DNA of 64,000 bases, taken from assembly GCF_025698545.1 (NCBI RefSeq), contig NC_068570.1:59787924-59851923 (forward strand), read 5' to 3'. The DNA comes from Gossypium raimondii. Lineage: Eukaryota; Streptophyta; Magnoliopsida; Malvales; Malvaceae. Numbering within the stretch: the first letter of the stretch is position 1; each line of letters opens with the position of its first letter. Below the pieces are notes generated by a model. The model saw only the letters and a program-made list of their open reading frames with translations, was not told the origin of the DNA and did no database searches. Shown piece after piece: positions 1 through 10,540 of the stretch. Both the position numbers and the translations under genes were made by a program.

Positions 1-62
1 CCACGAGTTTTTAAAGCTGCTCCATACCCAAGGCAAGGATCGAACTCTCGACCAACCCTTCC
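1..62 (-). mobile_element. possible tRNA-derived SINE fragment at window edge
   Basis: Read on the minus strand, the stretch contains GAGTTCGATCC, which resembles the internal B box of RNA polymerase III promoters (GGTTCGANTCC). No cloverleaf or A box can be completed because the window starts here. It may instead be a chance B-box match, so the call is weak. Confidence 0.25.
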
Positions 63-748
63 CTAACTTTTAAATAAAAGAATAATGCGCTTTAGCGTAC
101 TTAAACCCACATCCTCCTGTATTAACAACAATATTCATGCCAATTAAGCTAAGAGTCAACCGACCCTTTATTTTTAACACTATTTTTTGGGATAAGTAAA
201 TTATATCCATCCATCCAGAACAATCTTTTATAATTGAAAATTTTCCAATCAAACCTCAATTGAGCCTCAGTGAAAAATAATTCACTACCCAATTCAGCCT
301 TTGGGTCCATGTTTGCCTTCTATTGGAAAGACAGGTAGTTTGGTTATCATATCCATCAGTAAATGTGAATTCAAAAGTGTATGACAAAAAAATTTATTTG
401 ATGTACCATTCTGAAAATAAAAAATTTTAAAATTTAGGCATAATATTAAATATATTTTTTATCAATTTGATCTTTATTCTTATTTTTTAGTTAAATGTGG
501 CTCTCGATCCTTTAAAAAGAATCAAACTTGACCATTCACTTTTTGGAAAAGAGTTGAATTGATTTTTTTTAATGGAAATACGGACTAAATTGTTAAATTT
601 TTAAACATGGCAACCTACATAGACCATAGCAATTCACATGCATTTCATGCAATTTTTTTAAAAAAAAATTATAAACATTTTATTTTTATTTTATAAATTT
701 CAAATTATTTATTGATGTGACATATAAGATAAATAGTGCTATGTTAGC
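63..748. other. AT-rich spacer, no gene seen
   Basis: No open frame here shows conserved protein features or plausible splice partners. The sequence is AT-rich with short homopolymer runs, and I could not assign it to a repeat family. Confidence 0.5.
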
Positions 749-990
749 CAGGAGCGAAGCCAGGAATTAAATTGTAATTTTTACGATAGTAAAAATGTAA
801 TTTTATCATTTTAATAGCCTATATCTTTATAATTTTTAAAGGATTAAATCAAAGTTTTATTATTTTAGGGGGTCAATGTGTAATTTTATCTTTACTAATT
901 TAAAATTTTAAAAATTTTAAAGGACCTAAATGGAAAATTTTCTATTTTAGAGCGGGCTAGGGCCCTGCCAGCCCCCTAGCTACGCTCTTG
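749..990. mobile_element. hAT-like MITE, family B, copy 1
   Basis: A 242-bp element with imperfect terminal inverted repeats: the left end reads CAGGAGCGAAGCCAGG, and the right end read in reverse complement is CAAGAGCGTAGCTAGG. It is flanked by a perfect 8-bp target-site duplication, ATGTTAGC, at 741-748 and 991-998. An 8-bp duplication with short imperfect terminal repeats is the hAT signature. It has no coding capacity, so it is a non-autonomous MITE. Four more copies with clear flanking duplications and two damaged ones occur in the window. Confidence 0.85.
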
Positions 991-1299
991 ATGTTAGCAT
1001 GGAGTGCACGTGGACTATTACACAAGTTATCACGCCAACATCACTAAAAATTTAATGTTTCGGTTAGCATTTCTATTAACGATAAAATTTGACTTTTTTT
1101 CTTGAAGGGCCAAATGGACAAAAATATAAACTTTAATGGTTAAATTTATCATTATGCCAATATTTTTGACATTATCAGCAATATTTCAATAATTGAAGTA
1201 TGTAATTATTGTTTCAATTATTGAAGTGAACAGGAAATTTAAAAATAATTTCTCTTCTTTGTCTCAGTGTTGACTTTTTGCTTCCCAAATAGCCCCCAA

Positions 1300-1690
1300 A
1301 GTACACTATGTTTTTACCTCTCAAATTGAACAACTATAAATTTCTTTTTCTCAAATCCATCTATTATATCTTAACAACATATCTTTAAGATGATCATACA
1401 CTCATTTTTACTTCTCAAATTGATGAATTATATTTCGACAACACATAGTTTTACGTGTTTTGGAAAAGAAAATACTCGTTTTTGCTTCTCAAATCAATTG
1501 ACGATAAGTTTTTTCCCCCTCAAATAAATGGATTATATCTTGATAGCATATCTTCTACGTGAATTAAAAGATACACTCGTTTTTGCTTATCAATTTGTTC
1601 GACGGTAAGTTTTTTTCTCAAATCGATGGATTATATATCTTGACAACACATCAGGATTCAAAAGATACACTCGTTTTTACTTCTAAAATA
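1300..1690. repeat. degenerate ~100-bp tandem array, left part
   Basis: A phrase of the form ACACTCGTTTTTGCTTCTCAA recurs near 1398, 1472, 1575 and 1666. Between the copies are variants of ATGGATTATATCTTGACAACACAT and GATAAGTTTTTTTCTCAAAT. Units are about 75-105 bp and diverged. The array resumes at 2940-3250 after a transposon-rich interruption. No coding potential is seen. Confidence 0.7.
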
Positions 1691-1941
1691 TTTTATTTTA
1701 TTTTATTTTAAATATAAGATATTTACTTAAGACATATCTATCAATTCAAAATTATTAGAAATATATAATTTTAAAATTATTTTCATACTATTTTTTGGAT
1801 AAATAAATTTTATCCATAAAAAAATATTACTGAAAATGCCCTCGAATCAAACAAAAGATCACTTGTATTGTCTAGCACATGTTTTCTCTCTCTTTTTACT
1901 CTTTTTTTTCTCATATATATCTATATATATAATCATAACAA

Positions 1942-2128
1942 CAATGGCAAAGCCAGAAATTTATCATTAGGGGTCAAAAATTTTGAAAAATTTTGGAGGA
2001 TAAAGTTAAAAATTATTTAAAAAAGTTTAAATTAAATATCTCATAAGTAAAAGGGACTAAAATGAATATTATACCTCTTAACTAAAGAGAGCTAAGGTCA
2101 TTGCTCACGCACTCTAACTATGTCCTTG
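1942..2128. mobile_element. hAT-like MITE, family B, copy 2
   Basis: A 187-bp element that begins CAATGGCAAAGCCAGA and whose end in reverse complement is CAAGGACATAGTTAGA. A perfect 8-bp duplication, CATAACAA, flanks it at 1934-1941 and 2129-2136. The termini match the other family B members here. It is non-coding. Confidence 0.8.
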
Positions 2129-2240
2129 CATAACAATGATTGATTGTTTCCATATGATCCTAGACTTAATTATTAGCATACGGCCTTGGATAACAATGAT
2201 TAATTGCTTCTAGATGATTCTAGACTTAATTATTAGTGTA
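2124..2240. repeat. 60-bp direct tandem duplication
   Basis: The segment beginning CCTTGCATAACAATGATTG is repeated 60 bp downstream as CCTTGGATAACAATGATTA, and both units end in TAGACTTAATTATTAG. The unit includes the last bases of the upstream family B MITE, so the duplication probably arose after that insertion. Confidence 0.7.
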
Positions 2241-2736
2241 AACTCTAATAGAGGTAACCTAACTATGAGTTTTTTTTTGTCACCCACAGAGGCGAATCTA
2301 GGGGGGGCTAGCAGGGGCCCTGACCCCTCCCTAAAATAGAAAATTGTTATTTAGGCCTTTTAAAATATTTTAAAATTTTAAATTAGTAAAGGTAAAATTA
2401 CACTTTGGCCCCCCTAAAATTATAAAATTTTGATTTAATCCTTTAAAAATTATAAAGATATAGACTATAAAAAATTAAAATTTTATTCGACCTCCCTAAA
2501 AGTTTGTTCTTGCTTCACCCCTAGTCACCCAACTATGAAAAGTTACAAAATGGTCATTCAACTATTTAATTTTATCTTTCTTTGGTTATCAGTTAGCCAA
2601 CATGGAAAATGGAAACATCCAGAGATCCAAAAGACAATTGAATAGCTAAGTGATCATTTTGTAACTTTTCATAATTAGGTGACAAAAAAGAAAAGAAAAA
2701 AAACTATAATTGAGTGATTATTAGTATAGTTTATCC
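2236..2736. mobile_element. foldback MITE with family B MITE nested inside
   Basis: The two arms are long imperfect inverted repeats: the left arm contains AACTATGAAAAGTTACAAAATGG, split by the nested element, and the right arm in reverse complement gives AATTATGAAAAGTTACAAAATG. The ends resemble those of the elements at 35259 and 47831, so it is probably a Mutator-like MITE of the same family. I could not find a clean target duplication, so the outer limits are approximate. Confidence 0.6.
2287..2523. mobile_element. hAT-like MITE, family B, copy 3 (nested)
   Basis: A 237-bp element beginning CAGAGGCGAATCTAGG with the matching inverted end at 2523. A perfect 8-bp duplication, GTCACCCA, lies at 2279-2286 and 2524-2531. 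It sits in the left arm of the foldback element 2236-2736, so it is the younger insertion. It is opposite in orientation to copies 1 and 2. Confidence 0.85.
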
Positions 2737-2829
2737 TTTTTTATTAAATCCATCAATTATATGTTGCCAACATATCTTTAACATGATTTCAAAGATACAT
2801 TTCTTTCTTTTTCTTTTTGTTTTTTGGGT

Positions 2830-2938
2830 GAATTACAAGAAGGGGGCAAAGTCCTAACAGCAAAGCCGCTAGCATGATTCGAACTCAAGTCACACCTCAG
2901 ATGGTGAACACCTTGGTCATTAGGCCAACACATGGGGT
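2830..2938 (-). mobile_element. tRNA-derived SINE-like head
   Basis: On the minus strand an A-box-like sequence, TGGCCTAATGACCAAGG, is followed about 30 bases later by a B-box-like GAGTTCGAATC. This is the spacing of an internal RNA polymerase III promoter. The intervening sequence does not fold as a functional tRNA by eye. It is most likely the head of a SINE, though a decayed tRNA gene cannot be excluded. Confidence 0.5.
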
Positions 2939-2939
2939 T

Positions 2940-3250
2940 CAAGATACACTTGTCTTTACTTCACAAATCAATGGATATGACAACATGCTTTTTTACGTGT
3001 TTTGAGAGAAATATTTGTTTCTTATCAAATCAATGGATTATATCTCGACGCCACGTTTTTTTACGTGTTTTGAAAGATACACTCATTTTTGTTTATCAAA
3101 TTGACCGGTGATAACTTTTTTTTCTCAATTTGTTGGATTATATCTTTGCAGCACAACTTTAACAGAAATTGAAAGATATACTCATTTTTACATCTAAAAT
3201 TGATCGATAATAAGTTTTTTTTTCTCAAATCGATTGATTATATCTTTTTT
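2940..3250. repeat. degenerate ~100-bp tandem array, right part
   Basis: This continues the unit described at 1300-1690. Phrases such as ACACTCATTTTTGTTTATCAAA occur near 2947, 3080 and 3179, with ATGGATTATATCTCGACGCC variants between them. It is separated from the left part by about 1.25 kb that holds two MITEs, a tandem duplication and a SINE-like piece. Confidence 0.7.
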
Positions 3251-3636
3251 ACTTCTCAAAGTCTTATATTTTCCCTTTCTAATTCCTTAATTCAATGAGG
3301 TTATGATATTTGTGGAGAGAAATTGTTATCAGAGCTTAAGGTTTTATGACTCTTTTTTTTAATTTCATGTCAAATATTACTCTTTAAAATTTTGTATCTC
3401 CAACACAGCCTCGTTCTATATACTTCAATTCAAAATTTCTACACCGTCATACTACATCAGCATCGTTATCTTTTCTATTAAAAAACAAGCAATTTGGCTC
3501 GAAATTAAACTTGTTAAAAGGGCAAAAATGCCCTTGAAAAATAGAATAAGGATTGAAATGTTTAAAGGTGTAAATGTTAAAAGCTTTTATTTTGTCATTA
3601 TGTCATTCATTTAATTGTCTTTACAAATAACTAAGA

Positions 3637-4169
3637 GTTAATTGCACCAAACATCCTTAAACTATAAATCTCATTCTAAATTGGTTCATAAACTTTAAAA
3701 CATATTCTAATTACATCTTCAAACTATTGGTGTTATATTAATAAGGTCATTTTGTTGCTAAAATCATTAATTTAACCATTAAATGAGACGCCGATCTATG
3801 TGACATAATTTAAAATGAAAAATTTAAAGAAAAATAAATATTGTAAAATGGATGTAAAAATCTTGATTTTGAGGTTATCAAGCTTTTACATAAATAATCT
3901 TTCACTCTTTCTCCTCTTTTTTTTAATTTACTTTGTTTTTAGTTTTTATTTTAAAAGTTACGGGCAACATTTTACTTTTCTTTAAAATTTTCATTTTAAA
4001 TTGTGTCATATAAGATTTTAGTGTCATTTAATGGTTAAATTAATGTTTCAATAATGGAAGGACCGATTGATATAACATTGATAGTTTGGAGATGTAATTA
4101 GAAACATTTTGAAGTTTGGGGGCCAATTTAAAATGAAAGTCATAATTTGGGATGCTTGTTGCAATTAAC
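3637..4169. mobile_element. foldback MITE with ~100-bp inverted arms
   Basis: The left end reads GTTAATTGCACCAAACATCC and the right end in reverse complement reads GTTAATTGCAACAAGCATCC. Similarity continues for roughly 100 bases, including CTAATTACATCTTCAAACTA. No clear target duplication was found. Long terminal inverted repeats suggest a Mutator-like MITE. It is non-coding. Confidence 0.7.
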
Positions 4170-4192
4170 TTATAATCTAATAATATATTTTT

Positions 4193-4642
4193 GGCATAAT
4201 GACTTATTTGGCCATCCAACTTTACAAAAAAAAAAAAAAGCTAACCCTCCATTTAATTTTTCGCCTCTTTGAACCATTGAATTTGTATTGTTTGTCAAAT
4301 CACCCCAAAATAGATGGAAAAATCAATGCTTGTTCACTTTGTTGACATGGCATCCACATGGCAGTCCATGTGTATGCCACATTAGTCATTAATTATTTTT
4401 TAAAAAATTAAAAATATTTTTATAATTTTAATAAGTTTTATTTTTTAAAAATTAATTATTTGCTAACACGGCATACACGTGGACTGCCACGTGAATGCCA
4501 CATTAGTTAAGTGAACAAACATTAACTTTTCTATCCATTTTGGGATAATTTGACAAACAATGTAAATTCAAGAGTTCAAATAGGTGAAAAATTAAATGGA
4601 AGACTAAAATGATATTTTTATAAAATTAGAAGTAATTATGCC
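4193..4642. mobile_element. Mutator-like foldback MITE with 9-bp duplication
   Basis: A 450-bp element with inverted arms of nearly 200 bp. The left end begins GGCATAATGACTT and the reverse complement of the right end begins GGCATAATTACTT. The flanks are TATATTTTT (4184-4192) and TATATTCTT (4643-4651), a 9-bp duplication with one mismatch, as expected for Mutator-like elements. Confidence 0.8.
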
Positions 4643-4837
4643 TATATTCTTTCCAAGACGATGTTCTTATTGAACATTTTATCTTCTCGTACTTTGTTTT
4701 CACAACAATATTAAACAATTAAAATTTTAACAACACTTTTTCAAACACTTTTCGCAAGAAACCCTTTTTTTATTATTATAAATTGCACTTTCAAGAAAAA
4801 AAAACTCAAATTCAAAGTTCAAACCCTATAGGCAATG

Positions 4838-5090
4838 TTTTAATAACTGGACCAATGGTTGAATTAGCCAAACCATCAGTTCCCAATTTGACCGCCCATA
4901 AAAATAATTAAATAATTAAAATTTTCATAAAACTAGTTCAATCTTCAATTTATTTTCCTGCTTTTTATCGACTCGAACAATTTGCTCAATTTTGGTTCAA
5001 GTTCAACCCTGTGTCCGAAACAATATGCGAATCGATTTTCAACCCAACTTATAAAAATCAATTAGAACACTATCTAAATACGACGTTGTT
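4838..5090. mobile_element. diverged repeat related to the element in CPL1 intron 14
   Basis: The segment starts CAATGTTTTAATAACTGGAC and carries phrases such as ATGGTTGAATTAGCCAAACC. These resemble the reverse complement of the ACCGGTT-rich element at 38355-38572. Termini and a target duplication were not resolved, so the limits are approximate. Confidence 0.4.
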
Positions 5091-5165
5091 GGTAATGTCA
5101 AATATGAATCTCGAAAAGCTTGATTGCATTATTAAAAAAACATACACGTTTACACATTGCATGTA

Positions 5166-5345
5166 AGGTGCTCATGGGTTGAGTTGGGCTTGAGCCGAGC
5201 TCATGCAAGGTATCTAGATCAATTTTTCAAAACCGAGCCCGACCTAAAAATGAGCTTATTTTGCTGCCTAAGCCCAACCCAATTTAAAAAAGGTAAACTC
5301 AAGCCCCACTAGACTCAGCCCATCCCATCCCATATTTGATTTTTT
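5166..5345. mobile_element. partial family A hAT-like element
   Basis: It begins with AAGGTGCTCATGGGTTGAG, which matches the terminal inverted repeat of the intact family A element at 22182. Degraded GGGCTTGAGCC and CCCAACCC runs follow. The opposite terminus was not found, so the copy is truncated or too diverged to close. Confidence 0.45.
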
Positions 5346-5989
5346 TTTAGATTAAATTTTATTTAAAAGTAAATTTTTAAAAAATATAATACACTAAATG
5401 CACTAAAAATTACTAAGTTTTCTAATACATTAAAAAAGTATTTATATAAAAATATTACTATAAATATAATAAATATTTTGTTGTATTAAATATAATTTTT
5501 ATAATTTTATATTTTAAGTTGAGTAATTTTTTTAAGTTTTGAATAATACGTTTAATTATTATTAGACTAATAATTTAATATAAATATAAATATAAACATA
5601 AATATATATATATAAACTTTATTTAACATGTATAATTAATAAAATATCTTTATAACTAGATATATTCGAATCAGATCAAGCTCGGACTAAAAAAATATTG
5701 CTGAATAAAAAACGCGGTTCATATTTTACCCAATGTCTTCGTTTTCTGTACCATGAGGAGCTGTAATGTGGATAGGAAGAGATTAATACCATTATTAGAA
5801 AAGAACAAACACAAACTTTTACGTGTTTCACGTGAAAACGAAGATTCCCATTTTTCATGGTAAAAGGAATTGATGGACAAGACTTGGACCATTTTCATTG
5901 TCCTCTACATATATGGGAAAAAAAAAACTGTAATATATAAATAATTTTTTATTTATATAATTTATATTTGAAATTATTATTGTCTTCCT

Positions 5990-7020
5990 AATCTTTTCAA
6001 AGTATTATATGTAACAACCATAAATAATATTTAATATAAATTCGAACTATAAACTAGGATCTATCATATCAAATTATCAAGAATAAATCAGAAACAAAAC
6101 AAGATGCAGAAGCGTACTTGAATTCATCGATTTTTTAAAATTTACAGATCTAGATAAGGTGGCTCTCTCTTTTCTACAGATGGGATATTAGAAAAAAGTT
6201 ACATTCTTGTGTAATTTTGGGATCATAACCCTGATATATGTAACTTTAGCACATTAGCCCTAATTTTTAATCAACCCATCATCGATTAGAAATTAGTTAC
6301 TAGAGTACCTACACATATTTGACCCATACTTTATTTAATAATTAAAGCCCAATAAACTTTAACCAAATTAGATCACTTTTAATTTGGGCTAACCTATTAT
6401 GATAGTAAATAATAACATGTAATTATCCTTATTATATATATAATGTTCATATTTTCCAAAATATATACTTTATTGTTACATCTAATACTTAAAGACTCTT
6501 TCATACATTTTTTTAGGAAAGTCAATTCTGACCTCAAAGGATACGTCTCTTCTGATCAATTACTTTATCGATTTATGACAATATTATTTTTATCTGTGGT
6601 CTCAATCAAGAAGAGTCCGTATAAATCAATTTTCTAAATGTTCTCTCGACTTTCTAGGCTATCTTTCAAGTGTGCAATTAAATCCTTCAGTGGTACGGAG
6701 TCAAATGCTAAAAAAAATCATTTCTAATAGATAATGCTATGAAGACGTTGGATACAAGAATTCCAATTATTTCGCTCATTGGATCATTCTCTAAGGTAAA
6801 ATTTTGTAACACATTAGGGCATCCCATTAGTAAGCTAACGTGGACCGATTCCCCCAATTCTGATATTATTGACCGATTTGTGTATATATCCAGAAATCTT
6901 TTTCATTATCGGCACATCTAACACTTATTGAACTCTAATAATTGTGAGAAAATAAATTTTTGCTATTAGATATTTAGGTTGAATGCATCCATGAACATCA
7001 TTGATGTACCCTCCCACAAG
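5990..7020. repeat. unclassified high-complexity block, possible decayed retroelement
   Basis: About 1 kb has more even base composition than its AT-rich surroundings, and phrases such as TTCAGTGGTACGGAGTCAAA look like once-transcribed sequence. Frames are short (64 and 60 codons) with no recognisable domain, and no matched LTRs were seen. It could be a decayed retroelement or a dispersed non-coding repeat; I cannot decide from the sequence. Confidence 0.3.
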
Positions 7021-8320
7021 CTAATCTAGTTTCTTTTTCCTTTATTAGACCAATTATCATTTTCGGCACCGCATTTAAATTTAATTTTTTGCTTAAAATG
7101 TTTTGTTAGTCCGTGGATTTTAATAAAATTTAAAATTTAGCCCCAATACTTAAAAAGTTCAAAATTCAATCCTTCAATGATTTAATTTAAAATTAGTCTA
7201 ATAATTGAAACCATAAGTATTTTTACTGTCGAAATTTATCAAGTTGACATATTGATTAAGTTGTCCCTTGTGATGTGTCATATAATTGACAAAAATAAAC
7301 ATAGTAAGTTAACAAATTCGAACAAAACTACCAACAATGATAATGAATAGAGTAAAACTTTTAATTTTAAAAGTAAGAGTATTGAATTTTTATTTTACAT
7401 AAATAACTTAACATGTTTTTTTCTTTCTAATATCTACATTATAAAATTGTATATTTAATATAAAATACATAATATATAAATATATATTACAAAGTAGAAA
7501 ATAGGTCAAGTCAGGTTATGCTTGAGCATTAAATGTTGCAATCAAGCTCAACTCATATTTTAAATGAGCTTAATTTTTTTCTCAAGTCTGTTTTTCAAGT
7601 ATAATAGATTCCCCACTGATTCCGATCATTTCAATCGGTGCACACTATTCCAATAACAAACCGGTGCAACCAACTCCTTTTTTCGCATCGATCGCGGGTG
7701 CTGAAACATTGTGCACATGCTGGTGCATCAATAATATTAAAATATATAAAATTCCTAAATTTTTACTGACTCGTACATGAATATTTTATATTTCAAATTT
7801 ATTTAATATCATTCGTTTGATATTTGTAAATAATTTTATATACGTATATTAAACATCTTTTAAAAATATCGATAAATTCAAAAAAGTACACCAAAACAGA
7901 CCGATAACGATACACACTAATTTCTTCATCAATGCGATATCGATTACCTTGATCTAAATTTTGTCACATTTTGTGTGAACCTTTGAACTTAAACAAACAA
8001 TCCAATTCTTAAAACAATTTTAATTGTTATGGGTTTTGACAGGTGCTCAAATGAGTCAAAATGAAAAACAGCACGTGGTTCACAATTGGTCAACCAAAAA
8101 ATTCATTTTTTGTCTATCAACAAAACATTCGTTTTCACACTTACCAAAAGAATGAACTTCAATAAATGTTAACTACACAAGCAAAACGTTTTTTTTAATT
8201 GTTTTGTATATTTTCTATACTACGAAGGTTCCTTTTGGAATGCACTAAATATGTGAAAATTTAGGGGGAAAAAATATCTAAAAATGTAGTGAGAACGAAT
8301 GATGAAAATAAGTTTTAAAC
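7021..8320. other. AT-rich spacer with repeat fragments
   Basis: No gene is seen. Around 7500-7620 there are short GAGCTCAAC/AAGCTCAA-type fragments like those in the intronic elements at 30231 and 53433. Around 7620-7950 there is a CCGGTGC/CGATCGCGG patch. Neither could be delimited. Confidence 0.4.
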
Positions 8321-8324
8321 TTTT

Positions 8325-8945
8325 AAGGTTTTATTTGGCATAGTGAAAAAATTGGAAAAATAAAATTGAAAAAAAGAAAGAAAGAGAAAATGTAAATTTT
8401 CTTTCTATAGCTATATATATTTGATAAGAAAAACTAGAAAAATTGAGAGATTTTTTTTCATCCGTTACTTAATAGGGTTGAAAAATAAAAGAAAATAAAA
8501 TATAACATTTAAAAATGTACAATTTTCAACTAACACCTCTCATTTTCTCTACTCTTACCGTTTTAATTTAGAAAATTTAATTTTAGGCATTAGAATAGAA
8601 AATATTATCTCTCTAATTTTTTTCTTCTCATTTCATTCCTACTAAATATACTCAAAATTTATTTTATTCATTTTGAATTTTTTCTTTCATTTCCATTTTT
8701 CATTCAACCAAGCACACCTTTGGCATTACTTGGTAGAGTAGAAATAAAATTGGAAAGAAGAAAAATTGAAAGGGTAGAAAAATAAAAAGATGAAATATAT
8801 ATATACACACATTTTTTACATATATGTGCTTGGTTAGAATAAAAGATAAACACTTCCCCTAATTTTTTCCTCACTTGCCTTCCCTACTAAGCACACTCAA
8901 AATTTATTTTCTTTTCACTTTTTCACCCATCCAATCACACTCTTA
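8325..8945. mobile_element. two adjacent foldback elements of one family
   Basis: Element 1 (about 8325-8720) has a left end AAGGTTTTATTTGGCATAGTG whose mirror at the right reads CCAAGCACACCTT. Element 2 (about 8717-8945) starts CCTTTGGCATTACTTGGTAG and ends CCAATCACACTCTTA. Both have arms rich in AAATTGGAAA and TTTCATTTCC. They may be tandem copies or a single element inserted next to its relative. No duplications were assigned. Confidence 0.55.
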
Positions 8946-9302
8946 GAAAATAGTTTTCAATAGTACAAAAATTTTGGTGGTTTTTGTTTTTAATTATATC
9001 TTTTATATCTGTTTAAAGCCTCCAAATTGTATTGAGGCTTTGTCGAAGGTAATTGCCTATAAATGTTTTGTGTATTAAACCTTTGTTTAACTCAATTAAG
9101 TGTTCTCTTTTAACAATGTTAAAAAAAAAGTGACAATGATATTAAATATTACAGTTGTTGAAGGAGGTTGATTTTTTAAAGAAAAGTCTACGAAGTTTCG
9201 TTCGTTGATCCGTCGACCATTCTAATAATAAAAGGCATTATCTCCCCAATGAAAATTTTGTCTCTCGTACTGTACTTAGAGTCATCATGTAGTGAGTGAT
9301 CA

Positions 9303-9400
9303 GCCAGTGAGCTCAATTGGAAGAGCTTAAGTGGTACCATTATTGCAAGTAAGTGGCTTAAGTACCTAAGGTTGGTGGTTTGAGTCCTTGCATGACCAAG
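9303..9400 (+). mobile_element. tRNA-derived SINE-like head
   Basis: AGTGAGCTCAATTGGAAGAG resembles an A box and GGTGGTTTGAGTCC resembles a B box about 60 bases later, giving an internal RNA polymerase III promoter layout. The distance is long for a true tRNA without an intron, and the acceptor ends do not pair by eye. The relatively GC-rich stretch to about 9640 may be the SINE body or another repeat. Confidence 0.5.
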
Positions 9401-9639
9401 TGAGCTCCATAATTATTCATACGCCTTATACTAACTCTACTCCTGAGTCTTGCAGGTTCACCAAGAGCACTTGGCTCTATGAACCAAACCCACCAAATAA
9501 CTACTCATGGAACGTTGGCTCTCAATGGAGTATAGGAAACAACCTCCACCAGGAAACAATAACTTCGATTGTTCGAGGACCAGTCGACTACCCGACGGAT
9601 GCACTTCAAAAACTTCTCCCACAAGAGTTGACCCCCCCA

Positions 9640-10540
9640 ACTATAGTATTTATATTGTTATGTATATTTTAAGTTATAATATTACATTACTAACCATCAT
9701 ATTCTTACTAACCGGTAGAATTTTAATTTTTTTCATGTCTACCAAACATTATAATATTACATTTTTTTTACAATCACATTCTAATTTAATCCTAATATGT
9801 AAAAAAAAAATCATGACCCACCATATAAAATTGCTAAAATTTCTTCTTACTAAGAGAGAGAAAATAGAGTAGGCCCCCTCCCCAATTTGACAAATAGGCA
9901 TAATGGGCTTTGAGACTAAGAGTATTTTAGCATTACTTTTAAGAAACACTTTTGAGATAAAAACATTGCTAAACAAGATGTTTTTAGAAAAAAAAATCTT
10001 TGCAAAAGAGCATTTTTAACCAAAAGTAGAAACAATAAATTTTAGTTTTTTCCTCAAAAATGTTTTGTCCCAAAAATGCTTCTTAAAAACAATGCTCAAC
10101 TAAACCTAAACCTAGTCCATATAAACTTAAAACCCTTACAAAGAATCTTAAGTTCAGAGGAAACCTGATCTTGAATGGAAGAGGAACCGTCAAGAACCAT
10201 CCTCGAAAAACCCATGGTTTTGTTCAAGGAAACCACTTCCATGGCAACAAGAAAAAGACAGGCAACGTAAACCACCATGGATATTAGTAAGAAAAATGAC
10301 AAGATCACGAGCCAACCGATCATAAGATGAGGCTTCAACCACCAAGTTTTTAGAAATGGTGTGTGACCTTGCCATTTCACTGCCTTTGTCTGGTGGCACA
10401 AAGGGTGAAGTGAAAACCTGCAAAAAAGGTCATCGGCGATAAGCCAAAACAAAAACTAAAGAAATCCTACTAGAAAGGGAGGGCATGAGAGCCACACTTC
10501 GACTACCAAAGGCCATCAAAGACGTACAATGGCTCTCAAG
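9640..10540. other. spacer, unassigned sequence
   Basis: No supported gene. A minus-strand frame at 10096-10452 (118 codons) has no start context, domain or splice partner that I recognise, and an overlapping shifted frame is equally open. The more complex sequence at 10100-10540 resumes at 11518 beyond the inserted element and may be a decayed gene or retroelement. Confidence 0.35.

Noticed and set aside
6443-6921. Two short plus-strand frames of 64 and 60 codons
   Set aside because: They lie in AT-rich or repeat-like sequence with no family resemblance and no neighbouring exons.
9303-9400. Functional tRNA gene
   Set aside because: A- and B-box-like motifs are present, but acceptor and anticodon stems do not pair by eye. 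A SINE head is more likely.
10096-10452. 118-codon minus-strand frame
   Set aside because: No recognised domain, no splice partners, and an overlapping frame in another phase is also open. Treated as non-coding.
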